A stretch of 32,349 nucleotides of DNA from Bryobacterales bacterium (GTDB lineage: Bacteria; Acidobacteriota; Terriglobia; Bryobacterales; Bryobacteraceae). The position numbers and the translations under genes are program-made. Position 1 is the stretch's first letter. The number at the start of each line of letters is the position of its first letter. Under the pieces are notes generated by a model. It worked only from the letters and a program-made list of their open reading frames with translations, was not told where the DNA came from and made no database searches. The DNA lies in NCBI GenBank assembly GCA_003169195.1, contig PMQB01000643.1, positions 1 to 32,349 of the forward strand, read 5' to 3'. Shown piece by piece: positions 18,635 to 27,082 of the stretch.

Positions 18635-18870
18635 GTTGGTGATGATTCATTAGCGCCGGCGCGGTGCCTTCAACTAATATCCCGGATTCTTTTTTGGTTG
18701 AAACAGGGGTGGTCTCGGCGACCGCGGGCTTTTTGAAATTCTTCAGGAAAGAGCGTAAAGGCTTGGCTCAGGGCCACTACTTTGGTGTAACGGTCAACTG
18801 CCGCGCGGACTAGAGTGCCACAGGCCGAGCGATACCCTCCCGTCCGGTGATTCCAGCGATCAGCGCTCTT

Positions 18871-20112
18871 TCATTCCAATGCTTCTCCAGGGTGGTGCTG
18901 CGTGGCAGTCCGGTATGCGGCTAGCAAATTTGAGGCGACATTGGCCGGCCGCTGAGACTGGACTCGTGCAAGCCCTTGTTTCCCAAGCGCAACAAGAAGG
19001 TCGGGTTGGGTAGCCATCTTCAGCATCGCGCGCGCAATGTCATCCACTTCAAGAGGATTGAAGAGAACGGCGATTCCGGCGGTCGCCTCCAGCAAAGCGG
19101 GTATTTCAGAGGCCGCAACCGGACAACCGCAGGCCATCGCTTCCATGACAGGGATGCCTCCTCCTTCATATTCGGATGGAAACACGAGGGCCGTAGCCGC
19201 GCTGAATAGAATGGGCATTTCATCGCCGGGCAGATTTGACAACCAGACAATATGATCCTGTATGCCAGCCTCGCGGATCCATTGGTTTAGAATTTCGTCA
19301 GCGCCATACGTGCGCCCACAAAGGACCAACTTCCATGTGTCCGGCCGCAGGCGCCTAAGTTGGGCATACGCCTGAAAAAGACGCCGATGGTTTTTGTGTG
19401 GGTAGTAGTGCGAAACATAAAGCCAGAAACTCGGAGGCAAATTGCGACTGGCGCGGAAAGCGGCCACGCGGTCAAGCGCAGCGGGGCGAAATCTTTCATC
19501 AATGGGTGTGGGAATCACCTGCATACGTTTTTCACCCACGGCAAACCACTTTTCGAGGCTGGACGCTGTGGTTTGGGACATCGGAAGGAGCCTGGTCGCG
19601 GTGCGGGCAGTGTGCGGCGTGAGGGAGCGCATATACAGATCGCGCAGGGCGTACCCGCGGACAATGCCTTCGTCGAAAGGTTTGAGGTCGTAAATCGTGA
19701 CAAGACTAGCAACGCGACTCGGCATCACTCCATTTACGCTTCCAAACCAGTGGAGGAGGTCTAAATGGTTCCGTTGGGCAAGCCAAGGAACAACTATCTG
19801 CTCGGCCAGAACGCGGCTAATGCGGCGTTGACCGCTGGCGCGGATGGAACGAATGTGAAAATTCGGCAGGTCCGGAACCAACGGGCGGCTGGCGTCGTGG
19901 ACATAAGCAACATAATCGTTCTCAGAACCGAAGCGGCCCAGTGCCTGCATGACGCCCTCAATATAGTTCCATGCACCACCAAGGCGCGGGTGCGCATAAA
20001 GGAGATTCAGGCCTATTCTCAGGCGCCGGGTTGCGACTAGAGGCGTTAAAGGTTCCGTAGATAGCGGACTGCCGCCTAGAGAATTGCTAATACCAGTCAC
20101 GGGCGGCCTCAC
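18871..20112 (-). CDS. Glycosyltransferase family 4 (RfaB/mannosyltransferase-like)
   Basis: This 413-residue GT-B enzyme opens with 'LRIGLNLLYAHPRLGGAWNYI', an N-terminal glycine-rich acceptor-side loop typical of GT4 mannosyl- and glucosyltransferases. It continues with 'FWLYVSHYYPHKNHRRLFQAY' and the E-x7-E motif in 'FPSEYEGGGIPVMEAMACG'. It should act on the cytoplasmic face, adding one sugar to the undecaprenyl-linked unit. The GTG at 20112 opens the frame. A second GTG five codons later and starts nearer residue 30 are also possible, since the first 25-30 residues are not conserved in style. Gaps of 236 and 303 bases flank it. Confidence 0.9.
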   Translation of the reverse strand: MRPPVTGISNSLGGSPLSTEPLTPLVATRRLRIGLNLLYAHPRLGGAWNYIEGVMQALGRFGSENDYVAYVHDASRPLVPDLPNFHIRSIRASGQRRISRVLAEQIVVPWLAQRNHLDLLHWFGSVNGVMPSRVASLVTIYDLKPFDEGIVRGYALRDLYMRSLTPHTARTATRLLPMSQTTASSLEKWFAVGEKRMQVIPTPIDERFRPAALDRVAAFRASRNLPPSFWLYVSHYYPHKNHRRLFQAYAQLRRLRPDTWKLVLCGRTYGADEILNQWIREAGIQDHIVWLSNLPGDEMPILFSAATALVFPSEYEGGGIPVMEAMACGCPVAASEIPALLEATAGIAVLFNPLEVDDIARAMLKMATQPDLLVALGKQGLARVQSQRPANVASNLLAAYRTATQHHPGEALE

Positions 20113-20415
20113 AGAGCCAGGCGGGTCGACGGGGTGTTATTCGAAATGGCATTTTAGGTGGATGAGGGGACAATCGGGCATGATATAGAACGAGGTGGCT
20201 CATCGCATGATGCCACGCTACCGACCGCGCCGAAGGCGGCTGTATGGAGGAAATCGCTTATTTCGGGAGATGCTCAGAGTAAGCTGATCAGCGTATCGGT
20301 CTCGGCATCCTTGAACTCGATCGAGGTTGCTAAATGATGATCTCCCTAGCTGTTTCCCTTGAAGAGTTGTGAGCCTTCGGCGAAGAGGCGAGCCAGTGTA
20401 AAAAAGGTGCTCGAG
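20113..20415. other. Intergenic gap inside the polysaccharide locus
   Basis: This is 303 bases between the GT4 gene and the upstream methyltransferase-like gene, both on the minus strand. I see no coding frame, tRNA or clear terminator, only short GC-rich self-complementary strings such as gccgaaggc. It may hold an internal promoter or the trace of a lost gene. Confidence 0.4.
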
Positions 20416-21261
20416 CTATTCGATCACATATCTACCCTCATATTTCTTGAATTTTTCGTTTAGAAAACGAAGCGCATCCGGGGTCGTCATCGACAACAAC
20501 AGATCCATGTCGGCGTTCCATGGAAACAACTTGCGGCGATCAGGTTTTAGACGGTAGCCCTGGTCGTAGGCATCCTGCACTGCAAGCGCCGCGTGAGAGT
20601 TGATCTCCCTCGGCACAAGGAAGGCATTATTATAGTGGAGTTCGACTAGATCATAGCGGAAGTCTTCGCACAGTAGGGCCAACTGAGCTAGGCTCTGGCC
20701 GTAGAAGTGATCAGACGCCCAGACGTGGGAAGGGTCGTACTTGACCGAGAACCTTATTGGAGGCGGAATCTTTTCGTTCACCTCCGCGCAGATAAGACTG
20801 GGACGATATCCTGTTAGCACTTCGCGCAAGACGAAATAGTCGTAGCTGTCGATATCCATATTCAAAAATGTGAAGTTCTCTGGAGTTGAACAGCAGCGCA
20901 GGATGTCAAGGACGTTTTCTGGAGTGATCTTAGCCCTGAGCAGGTTAACGTTATTGAAGCGCCGGTATAGTCCACTTAGGGCCTTAAATTTCTCGCCGTC
21001 GTATTCGACGGCTAAACCGGAACAATTTGCCTGATAAAGCGCAAAGGTGTTGGACATTGTGTAGCCGTCTGAGGCGGCCATGTCGACTACGAACGAAGAA
21101 GCTGATGGTTCCCCGTTCAGGTACCTATTGATCACCGCTTCCTCACCGGAGTTCGAGTATGTACGAGAAGGGGGCCAGGAGCCGTCCGACCTCACGGTGA
21201 ATTGCCGTAATAGAGATCTTGAGGTTGTCGCTAAAGTTCTGAGCATAGAGTACGTTCCCAT
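20416..21261 (-). CDS. SAM-dependent methyltransferase-like protein, divergent FkbM relative
   Basis: This 281-residue protein has a motif I-like strand-loop 'FVVDMAASDGYTMSNTFALY', an acidic strand end 'GLAVEYDGEKF', and 'FLNMDIDSYDYFVLREVL' followed by 'SLICAEVNEKIPPP'. This order matches FkbM-fold methyltransferases, but the usual DVGA is DMAA and the usual KID(V/I)(Q/E)G is MDIDSYD. The same 'SNTF-x-LY' string occurs in the FkbM gene at 27083..27790, so the two may share ancestry. GGGG lies upstream of the ATG. The longer C-terminal part (FYGQSLAQLALLCEDFRYDL) resembles proteins found beside methyltransferases in surface-polysaccharide loci. Sugar methylation is likely but not certain. 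Confidence 0.65.
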   Translation of the reverse strand: MGTYSMLRTLATTSRSLLRQFTVRSDGSWPPSRTYSNSGEEAVINRYLNGEPSASSFVVDMAASDGYTMSNTFALYQANCSGLAVEYDGEKFKALSGLYRRFNNVNLLRAKITPENVLDILRCCSTPENFTFLNMDIDSYDYFVLREVLTGYRPSLICAEVNEKIPPPIRFSVKYDPSHVWASDHFYGQSLAQLALLCEDFRYDLVELHYNNAFLVPREINSHAALAVQDAYDQGYRLKPDRRKLFPWNADMDLLLSMTTPDALRFLNEKFKKYEGRYVIE

Positions 21262-21468
21262 GAATCCCCGAGGCGAGCAACTTGCATGGCTAGCCGAACT
21301 CGGAGATGTTAGCCTTCGTTTTACCTAGCCCCACGTCTCTGGAGTGAGATTACCAGTTCATGCCACTTATCGATTGTTCGCTCTTTTCTGCTTTACCCGC
21401 AAGGCAAATGTTTTGGACTACTGCCACTTTCATGCTTTAGAGTCGATGAGGGATTGCGCGTGTTGGGC

Positions 21469-22272
21469 TCATCGTGTTTGCCAGGTATTTCTCAGTAGCT
21501 CCCGCGACGCATCGCGAAGTTTGGGTGCCACGAAAAGAGCATCCGCCCAGAGCGGCCGGCCGGAAATGCCATTTAGCACTTGATTATAAATGAGGTGAAG
21601 GGAGTAGCCATACCTGGCGAGTTGGCTTGACAAGTCTCCGAAGAGTGGCTGATTGGAATACATCGGGACAAAATAGACCTCGAGATAGACGAGGTCGACC
21701 CTAGATTCCGAAAGTAAGTTTGACGCGCCTAAGAGCGCATCGAACTCCCCACCTTGGATGTCCATCTTAAGCAGGTTAACGTGGGTTATCTTATTTGTCT
21801 CGGTGAAGCTATCGAGCGTTTTGACACTGACAGGCAGTTTTTCAACATTCTTGAGTGCCGCATTGTAGGTAGCTGAAAGATGATCGGAGTCGGGCTGAAG
21901 AAGAGAACTCGTATCTCGCTTAGCGTTTAAATAAAAATCCGCCATTCCCTCAACGGCCCCCACGGCGCATTGGTGGACGGAGACTTTAGCATCACTTCCA
22001 AAGCTCGCTTCGATTTGAGCGCAAAGGTCGGGTTGGGCCTCAAAACAAAAGATGCGACTATTTTCGAAGAGGTTGCGGTATTCGTGAACTGTCTTGCCGA
22101 CGTTCGCGCCGACATCGAGGATGGTAGGGGCTTCCACTTTGTTGAGTAGAGATTTCTGGTCGTCTAAACAACGTCGGTCAATTGGATGAAAATCGTACCC
22201 CTTCTCCATTAGTGCTCGTCGGCCTCCTCTGAGGATTTTGGCGATTAGCGATGTGCTTTTAACAAAGGCCAT
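21469..22272 (-). CDS. FkbM-family SAM-dependent methyltransferase
   Basis: I start this gene at ATG 22272 (MAFVKSTSL, 267 residues), not at the track start 22554. The longer version would overlap the polymerase gene by 263 bases and adds only low-quality sequence. The protein has motif I 'ILDVGANVGKTVHEYR', motif II 'IFCFEAQPDL', and the FkbM signature 'LLKMDIQGGEFDALLGA' followed by 'VDLVYLEVYFVPMY'. It should transfer a methyl group to a sugar hydroxyl of the repeat unit. The start lies 19 bases after the polymerase stop, so the two are probably cotranscribed. Confidence 0.88.
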   Translation of the reverse strand: MAFVKSTSLIAKILRGGRRALMEKGYDFHPIDRRCLDDQKSLLNKVEAPTILDVGANVGKTVHEYRNLFENSRIFCFEAQPDLCAQIEASFGSDAKVSVHQCAVGAVEGMADFYLNAKRDTSSLLQPDSDHLSATYNAALKNVEKLPVSVKTLDSFTETNKITHVNLLKMDIQGGEFDALLGASNLLSESRVDLVYLEVYFVPMYSNQPLFGDLSSQLARYGYSLHLIYNQVLNGISGRPLWADALFVAPKLRDASRELLRNTWQTR

Positions 22273-22291
22273 AGTTTCATGAAGAGCGCAG

Positions 22292-23551
22292 CTAAATCGC
22301 TCTATGTGCAGATATGCTCCAGTCGTGGTTCGTGGCTGTGATCGGGGCATCAGATCTGACGCCAAGTCGGCTCCTGCGCTTCCGCCGCTGTATCTGGGTG
22401 GAAGACGCGAGAGCTCCGAGGGTAAGGAGGGGAACCCAGATTGAGCGCCTGGACAAAGAAGGCCCAGTAAGATAGGGTCCAGCGAAGACAACCATGCAAG
22501 CAAGAAGTGCGCCCTTGAGATGTCGGGAGGCATCTCCCCATAGTGTGCGAACAAAAAACACGATTATCAGGCACTGGCTGAGAAGTCCCAGGAATCCGAA
22601 GTGAAAGAGTGCGGCAATTGGGGTATTGTGGATCTCCATCCCTAACGGGAGCTCCGCCAACGAATAGCCGTTACCGAACAGTATAGTGGTGAGAGTGATC
22701 TGACTCAGTGTCTCTCGTACTTGCGTTTCTCGGAAGGCAACAGTTTCGTAGTTGTTTGGGTCGCTTGCGAATTGCTGAAGACGGCTTGCCATAAGGGTTC
22801 CCATTGCGCCAAGCGATACGCTCGCAACGATGAGCGTCACGGCAATCACCATTCCGATCAGGTGCCAATACGCTCGGGCGTAAAGGCAAATCACACAGAT
22901 GCCGACGGCTAACGACAGAAAGGCTGTTAGAGAGGCTGAGTACCTCATCGAATAAATGCTTATCAATATTGGCAAGAAATAGACAAGCCATTGATGAGCG
23001 CGGATTGCCAGCGCCATCGCGATGACTACTGCAAAGGCCGAGACAGTTCCTGCTTCAATCGGGTGCTCGGCAAGACCAGTCAATCGCTGCCAAGGTTGAA
23101 GTGTGCCGCTTCCATGACCTGGGACGATGGATGTTAGAACGTGAAAGTCTCCTTGGAGGATCACCGCTATGGAACTAGCAGTGCCTGATATAAGAAGGAG
23201 GACCAGGACCTCGGTATAACTGAGGATTTGTTTCCTGGAAATTAAGTAAGCGAAGGCCAGCATGGCGCAGAAGGCTATAAGCAGCGCCGACGTTCTTTGA
23301 AGATGTTCGACAGCATTTGAGGAGATGATCAGGGATAAGAGCCCTGCCAGGACCATTGCGAAAATCCCAGCCAACGGCAATCTGAGTCGAGGCGAGTGCG
23401 TGGGCTTTGGATGGGCACGATAGGGTATTGCTACCAATGCGACTAGGGGCGAAAGCAAATCGAAAACGGTCAGGCCGCCCAATCGAAATACCGACCAGAA
23501 AGATGTCAAAAGCGCAGTTGCGGTCAGCGCACGCAGTAAGTTTCGGTACAT
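22292..23551 (-). CDS. O-antigen ligase/polymerase-family membrane protein (Wzy-like)
   Basis: This 419-residue integral membrane protein has about 11-12 hydrophobic helices and a large loop near residues 265-320. The features 'GLAEHPIEAGTVSAF' and 'EIHNTPIAALFHFGFLGLL' follow the Wzy_C/O-antigen ligase (PF04932) pattern, in which HN and an Arg-rich loop are important. In a locus with Wzx, Wza and Wzc genes, and without a lipid-A-type ligase context, a Wzy repeat-unit polymerase acting in the periplasm is the best reading. A WaaL-type ligase is the main alternative. The C-terminal tail is basic (QIQRRKRRSRLG), predicted cytoplasmic. The gene lies 50 bases after the GT11-like gene. Confidence 0.85.
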   Translation of the reverse strand: MYRNLLRALTATALLTSFWSVFRLGGLTVFDLLSPLVALVAIPYRAHPKPTHSPRLRLPLAGIFAMVLAGLLSLIISSNAVEHLQRTSALLIAFCAMLAFAYLISRKQILSYTEVLVLLLISGTASSIAVILQGDFHVLTSIVPGHGSGTLQPWQRLTGLAEHPIEAGTVSAFAVVIAMALAIRAHQWLVYFLPILISIYSMRYSASLTAFLSLAVGICVICLYARAYWHLIGMVIAVTLIVASVSLGAMGTLMASRLQQFASDPNNYETVAFRETQVRETLSQITLTTILFGNGYSLAELPLGMEIHNTPIAALFHFGFLGLLSQCLIIVFFVRTLWGDASRHLKGALLACMVVFAGPYLTGPSLSRRSIWVPLLTLGALASSTQIQRRKRRSRLGVRSDAPITATNHDWSISAHRAI

Positions 23552-23601
23552 TGGCAGTTTTTATTCAGCAACGTTGCGGCAAAGAGGTTTACGCGTGTTC
23601 C

Positions 23602-24549
23602 TCAATGAGAAACAAGCGTATCCGCTGCGGCACTGACACGTTGATCAAAGGCGAGACTCATACACTGGTTCCATTGTTCTCGATCCGGCTGGGCGTCCTG
23701 ATTTACAATCATTTCAAAAGAACCGTTGCAAAGGCCCCCTTTCCGATTAAAGCCGGAGTGCCAGATACTTGGTCGCCCGGAGAGATAGGCCGCCCATTGA
23801 CTAAATGTCGAGAGTGAACCTACCATCAGTAAAGATTTGGATAGATAGATCAGGTCATCTTGGGCCGTTCTGCCCCTCACGAGGCGAACGTTAGGCATTC
23901 GAAGGAGGGGCGCAAGTTCATGCTCCGTTGCGTCTGAGCATACTCCTATCTCACCCCTCCAGCTGGAATCAGCCAAGATACGTTCGAGCACATTTGTATA
24001 CCAGGAGATCGGAAGTTGCATGTTGAGGGTGCTGGTAACATTGGGATCATATTTCGGATGATCACCGAGGCGAACATGCACGCCAATGTGTGGTTCCGTC
24101 TTCGTTTGAACAAGGCTCTGATCCTTCAACGCCGAGAAAAAGCGTTCTTTGAGCCAAGGGTATTCTTTAGAGGGAATATCTTGGAAGTGGTTCTGCACGC
24201 CTCGAAATACCACGATTTGTCGTGAAGAATTGTTGGTTCTTGGATTCCACTTTTCTTCCCTGACCTGAGGCACGGAATACAGTAAACGCAATTTATCAAG
24301 ACCGGAAATCTCTCCCGGAAGAGGCCGAAAGAGCCCGCAATAGTGGCGCCTGTCTTTTTCCCAGTGGGTCCATGACCGCCGCTTAATCTGTGGCCAAGTC
24401 GTGTAGATTTGGTCTGCTCCCATGGCTTTGCAGAAGAGCGATGACCTCGCCCAGCTAAAGAGCAAATTGCCGAGTCCCAGTCCGCCTAGCCGCACTAATC
24501 CGGTCTCTATGCCGATTGGGCTGGCAAATCCATAGATTCCATTTGGCAT
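23602..24549 (-). CDS. GT11-like (alpha-1,2-fucosyltransferase-type) glycosyltransferase
   Basis: This 315-residue protein opens with 'GGLGLGNLLFSWARS', matching the G-G-L-G-N-Q-(L/M)-F-Q-x-A opening of GT11-type enzymes. It has the GDP-sugar-binding basic motif 'HIGVHVRLGDHPKYD' (compare H-x-R-x-G-D-Y) and the C-terminal pattern 'LIYLSKSLLMVGSLSTFSQWAAYLSG' (compare D-x2-x-M-x3-x2-I-x-S-N-S-(T/S)-F-S-W-W-x-A). It would transfer a deoxyhexose or related sugar from a GDP donor. With a GDP-mannose 3,5-epimerase in the same locus, a GDP-L-galactose donor is conceivable, because L-fucose is 6-deoxy-L-galactose; that link is inference. ATG 24549 follows the flippase stop by two bases, indicating translational coupling. 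Confidence 0.65.
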   Translation of the reverse strand: MPNGIYGFASPIGIETGLVRLGGLGLGNLLFSWARSSLFCKAMGADQIYTTWPQIKRRSWTHWEKDRRHYCGLFRPLPGEISGLDKLRLLYSVPQVREEKWNPRTNNSSRQIVVFRGVQNHFQDIPSKEYPWLKERFFSALKDQSLVQTKTEPHIGVHVRLGDHPKYDPNVTSTLNMQLPISWYTNVLERILADSSWRGEIGVCSDATEHELAPLLRMPNVRLVRGRTAQDDLIYLSKSLLMVGSLSTFSQWAAYLSGRPSIWHSGFNRKGGLCNGSFEMIVNQDAQPDREQWNQCMSLAFDQRVSAAADTLVSH

Positions 24550-24551
24550 TT

Positions 24552-25904
24552 TCAGATCGCTTCCTTCGTCAAGGTGTTGAATTTGTTACTTTCTGAGGCT
24601 TTGGTTGACCGCATCGCCAGGAGGTATCCCAGCAGCGTTATGATTTCCGTGATGGTAACGGCTGCAGCAGCGCCTGTTTCGTTCCAAACCTTGCCGAGTA
24701 GCGCAATGCTGAGTATATTTATGATTCCGGCTACCACAAGAACGCGAAGGGAGCTTCGCTCCATCCGGAGCGGGAGAAGCCAATAGTAGACGATTGAGGT
24801 AGTCATGGCGTTCAAGAGGGGGAAAATGGCCAATATTCTGAGTGCCGGGAGAGCCGGCAACATACGTTTTCCGTACAAAAGTAGAATTATCAATTTCGGT
24901 ATTGCAAAGACTATCACCGAGACGCCAGCTCCGATGGCAACTGATATCCCGCCTGCTAGATTAGCCAGGCGTGTAGCTCTTTGGTGACTGGACGCAGCGG
25001 CTTTCCTGCTGATCTTTGGGTAGACAAATTGAGTTATAGGAGCGCTCAAAGAGGACAAGTATCTTACAAGCTTGTCGGCGCACCCGAAGAACCCAACGTG
25101 CGCGGGGGAACTGACCATTCCTAGAATGGCAATGTTAACGGTTCCGGTCGAATAGCGGGCGAGTTGTTGAAGGAATAAAGTACCGCCATCGCGCATTACT
25201 TCGACGATGGCGTGTTTGCTTGGTATTACAAGCTTCAAATCGACTCCGACCCGTCGAATCGCCCATATGAACAGGCACAGCGTACAAGCGACTTGAATCA
25301 AAAGGACTTTGGATACGTCGCGATCGTCGTGGATCAGAGCGAGAATGAAGGCGACAGCGCATGCCCGCATTAGGGTATCTACGCTTAAATATGCGCGCAG
25401 ACGTTCGCGACCCATAAAATACCATTGGAGGTCAAGGCCCTGCAGCACACCCCAAATGTAACCTCCCGTAACCAATAGCGGATAGCCGGACACACTTGGG
25501 ATACACAGCATCGAGATGGGAATCAGCAAGGCGCAGGGGGCCGCGATCAAGAGTTTCGCCGCATTAATTGCACTGACTAGAAGCCCGAGGTTCGCTCCGG
25601 TTGGGTTTTCGGCAACTGCTCTAGATCCAGTCCAGCGGAAACCATATTCTGTAAACGTGCTTACAGTAAAGCCCAGTGATTGTGCAATTATTAGCCGACC
25701 GTAACAGGATGGGCTGAGTCGACGTGTGAGGAGCGCTACGCTGAGCGCAGGCACAAGATAATTGAGAAAGTGAATGAAGTAGAGGTGAAGTACAGTTGCG
25801 CTGCTTTTGTGATTAATTACCCGCCTCAGTTTTTGGGAGATTGATCCGGCTAGCGGTTGGGTGGTCTCGGTGCTTTTGGTTGGGATTGAAGTGGGCAAAC
25901 TCAA
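24552..25904 (-). CDS. Oligosaccharide flippase (Wzx-like, MOP superfamily)
   Basis: This 450-residue integral membrane protein has about 12-14 hydrophobic helices. The first part 'FLNYLVPALSVALLTRRLSP' and 'GRLIIAQSLGFTVSTFTEYGF' match the N-terminal pattern of Polysacc_synt/RfbX proteins. It would flip the undecaprenyl-linked repeat unit from the cytoplasmic to the periplasmic face. The start is TTG at 25904 with GGA five bases upstream; no good ATG lies before the first helix. The short downstream gap (two bases) couples it to the GT11-like gene. A 117-base gap separates it from the GH16-like gene upstream, so a promoter could lie there. Family secure, substrate unknown. Confidence 0.9.
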   Translation of the reverse strand: MSLPTSIPTKSTETTQPLAGSISQKLRRVINHKSSATVLHLYFIHFLNYLVPALSVALLTRRLSPSCYGRLIIAQSLGFTVSTFTEYGFRWTGSRAVAENPTGANLGLLVSAINAAKLLIAAPCALLIPISMLCIPSVSGYPLLVTGGYIWGVLQGLDLQWYFMGRERLRAYLSVDTLMRACAVAFILALIHDDRDVSKVLLIQVACTLCLFIWAIRRVGVDLKLVIPSKHAIVEVMRDGGTLFLQQLARYSTGTVNIAILGMVSSPAHVGFFGCADKLVRYLSSLSAPITQFVYPKISRKAAASSHQRATRLANLAGGISVAIGAGVSVIVFAIPKLIILLLYGKRMLPALPALRILAIFPLLNAMTTSIVYYWLLPLRMERSSLRVLVVAGIINILSIALLGKVWNETGAAAAVTITEIITLLGYLLAMRSTKASESNKFNTLTKEAI

Positions 25905-26021
25905 GTTGATTCCGGCAGAGCGGCGGACGAGTGCGAACGGAAGAGAGCGCTCGTCGAATGAGCTGATTGGTATGGAGCGTTGCGGCCTATGGATGGCGCA
26001 GAATTTTATGTTTGGGTGCTG

Positions 26022-27065
26022 TCACTGGTGGAGGTTTTGAGCAGCCGACGATTGCCAGACATTCACTGACCGAATCGTCATAGGCTGGTTGGGCCCGGTC
26101 CCGAGAATCAGAATCAGGTGCTGCTGATCGAGAACACCAAACAGCCAAGGCTGATTGTGCGGCGTTGGTGGCTGATCAGTGTATTGGGTCCATGCACGAT
26201 CGGAACCCATGGGTTTCCCGTCGAGAAGAAAGCGAGCATATCCGGGCTTGCCCGGCTTAGCCGGCACCCAAAGAAATCCGAACCGATGGTAGCGTTTAAA
26301 GTCGATGTCTTTATTGGCAAATCTTTTTGGTTCGTCGGAGCGCATGGGCTCTTCGCAAGATCCATGGGGACAGGTCACATTCGGAATGCCATACCAGTCA
26401 TGCATGGATCCTCCGTACGCGTGCCTCGGGCCTTCGCCCATGTGAAAGTAAAGATATTCAAAAAAGTCGACTTCCACAGCGTGAACGTAGCCGGGCGGCT
26501 GTTTAGGCCAGTGGTCGGATCGAAAGATACAGCTTTCTATTGGCAAAGCCCAGAAGGAGGGCCAACCGGAGCTTTTCATATACGCGGCCCAAGCCACGTC
26601 GTCGGGATTGAATTTAAACTCGGCTTCAATGTAAGCTCCACCGCCAAATGCGGTGCCGACGAAGCGAGCGGCGTTATGCGCGGGCGTGGCGGTCATGATT
26701 TCGCTGTCCGGGTTAATCTTGTCGCCCAGTAGGGTTACGGACTGGTCGGGGTTCAAGACGACGGCGGCAGGGTTTGCGTGGTAGCCAAAAAGGTTCCACA
26801 GGTACCACTGAAAGCCCGGCTTTCCTGACGCCGATAGATCGACATTTGAGCGATTGAAGTCAGCAGAAAAGGTATTCACGTTGTAGCCAACTGCCGCAGC
26901 GGCCGAGGGCGTTTCTGCTTGGAGGGGTACACCGGATACAGTTGCCGCTAGCACAGCCAGTGGCAGGAGAGAGGCCATAGCGGAAAAGCTTCTTGGGTGA
27001 ACGAAATCTGGGGGTAGTCTTTTTGACTGGGATTTTTTGGGTGCAGGAGCATCAGTACTTTGCAT
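26022..27065 (-). CDS. Secreted GH16-like glycanase/lyase-fold protein
   Basis: This 347-residue protein has an N-terminal export signal (hydrophobic ASLLPLAVLAATVSGVPLQA, probable cleavage around residue 50). A concanavalin-A-like jelly-roll domain follows. Key signature: 'GGGAYIEAEFKFNP', 'GWPSFWALPIES', then EVDFFE at 198-203, matching the GH16 catalytic pattern E-x-D-x-x-E with nucleophile E198 and acid/base E203. An insertion of about 20 residues separates WPSFWAL from EVDFFE. The family cleaves beta-glucans and galactans. In this locus it may trim or release the polysaccharide in the periplasm or outside, much like lyases and hydrolases in other Wzy loci. An internal ATG at 26978 (M30) is a possible alternative start. 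It lies 17 bases after the FkbM gene. Confidence 0.75.
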   Translation of the reverse strand: MQSTDAPAPKKSQSKRLPPDFVHPRSFSAMASLLPLAVLAATVSGVPLQAETPSAAAAVGYNVNTFSADFNRSNVDLSASGKPGFQWYLWNLFGYHANPAAVVLNPDQSVTLLGDKINPDSEIMTATPAHNAARFVGTAFGGGAYIEAEFKFNPDDVAWAAYMKSSGWPSFWALPIESCIFRSDHWPKQPPGYVHAVEVDFFEYLYFHMGEGPRHAYGGSMHDWYGIPNVTCPHGSCEEPMRSDEPKRFANKDIDFKRYHRFGFLWVPAKPGKPGYARFLLDGKPMGSDRAWTQYTDQPPTPHNQPWLFGVLDQQHLILILGTGPNQPMTIRSVNVWQSSAAQNLHQ

Positions 27066-27082
27066 CGGCCTAAGTTGAGACG

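Noticed and set aside
22273-22554. N-terminal extension of the FkbM gene in the ORF track
   Set aside because: Overlaps the polymerase gene by 263 bases and adds non-conserved, low-quality sequence; ATG 22272 is preferred.
26118-26732. 204-codon plus-strand ORF
   Set aside because: Exact antisense of the GH16-like gene; no motif of its own.
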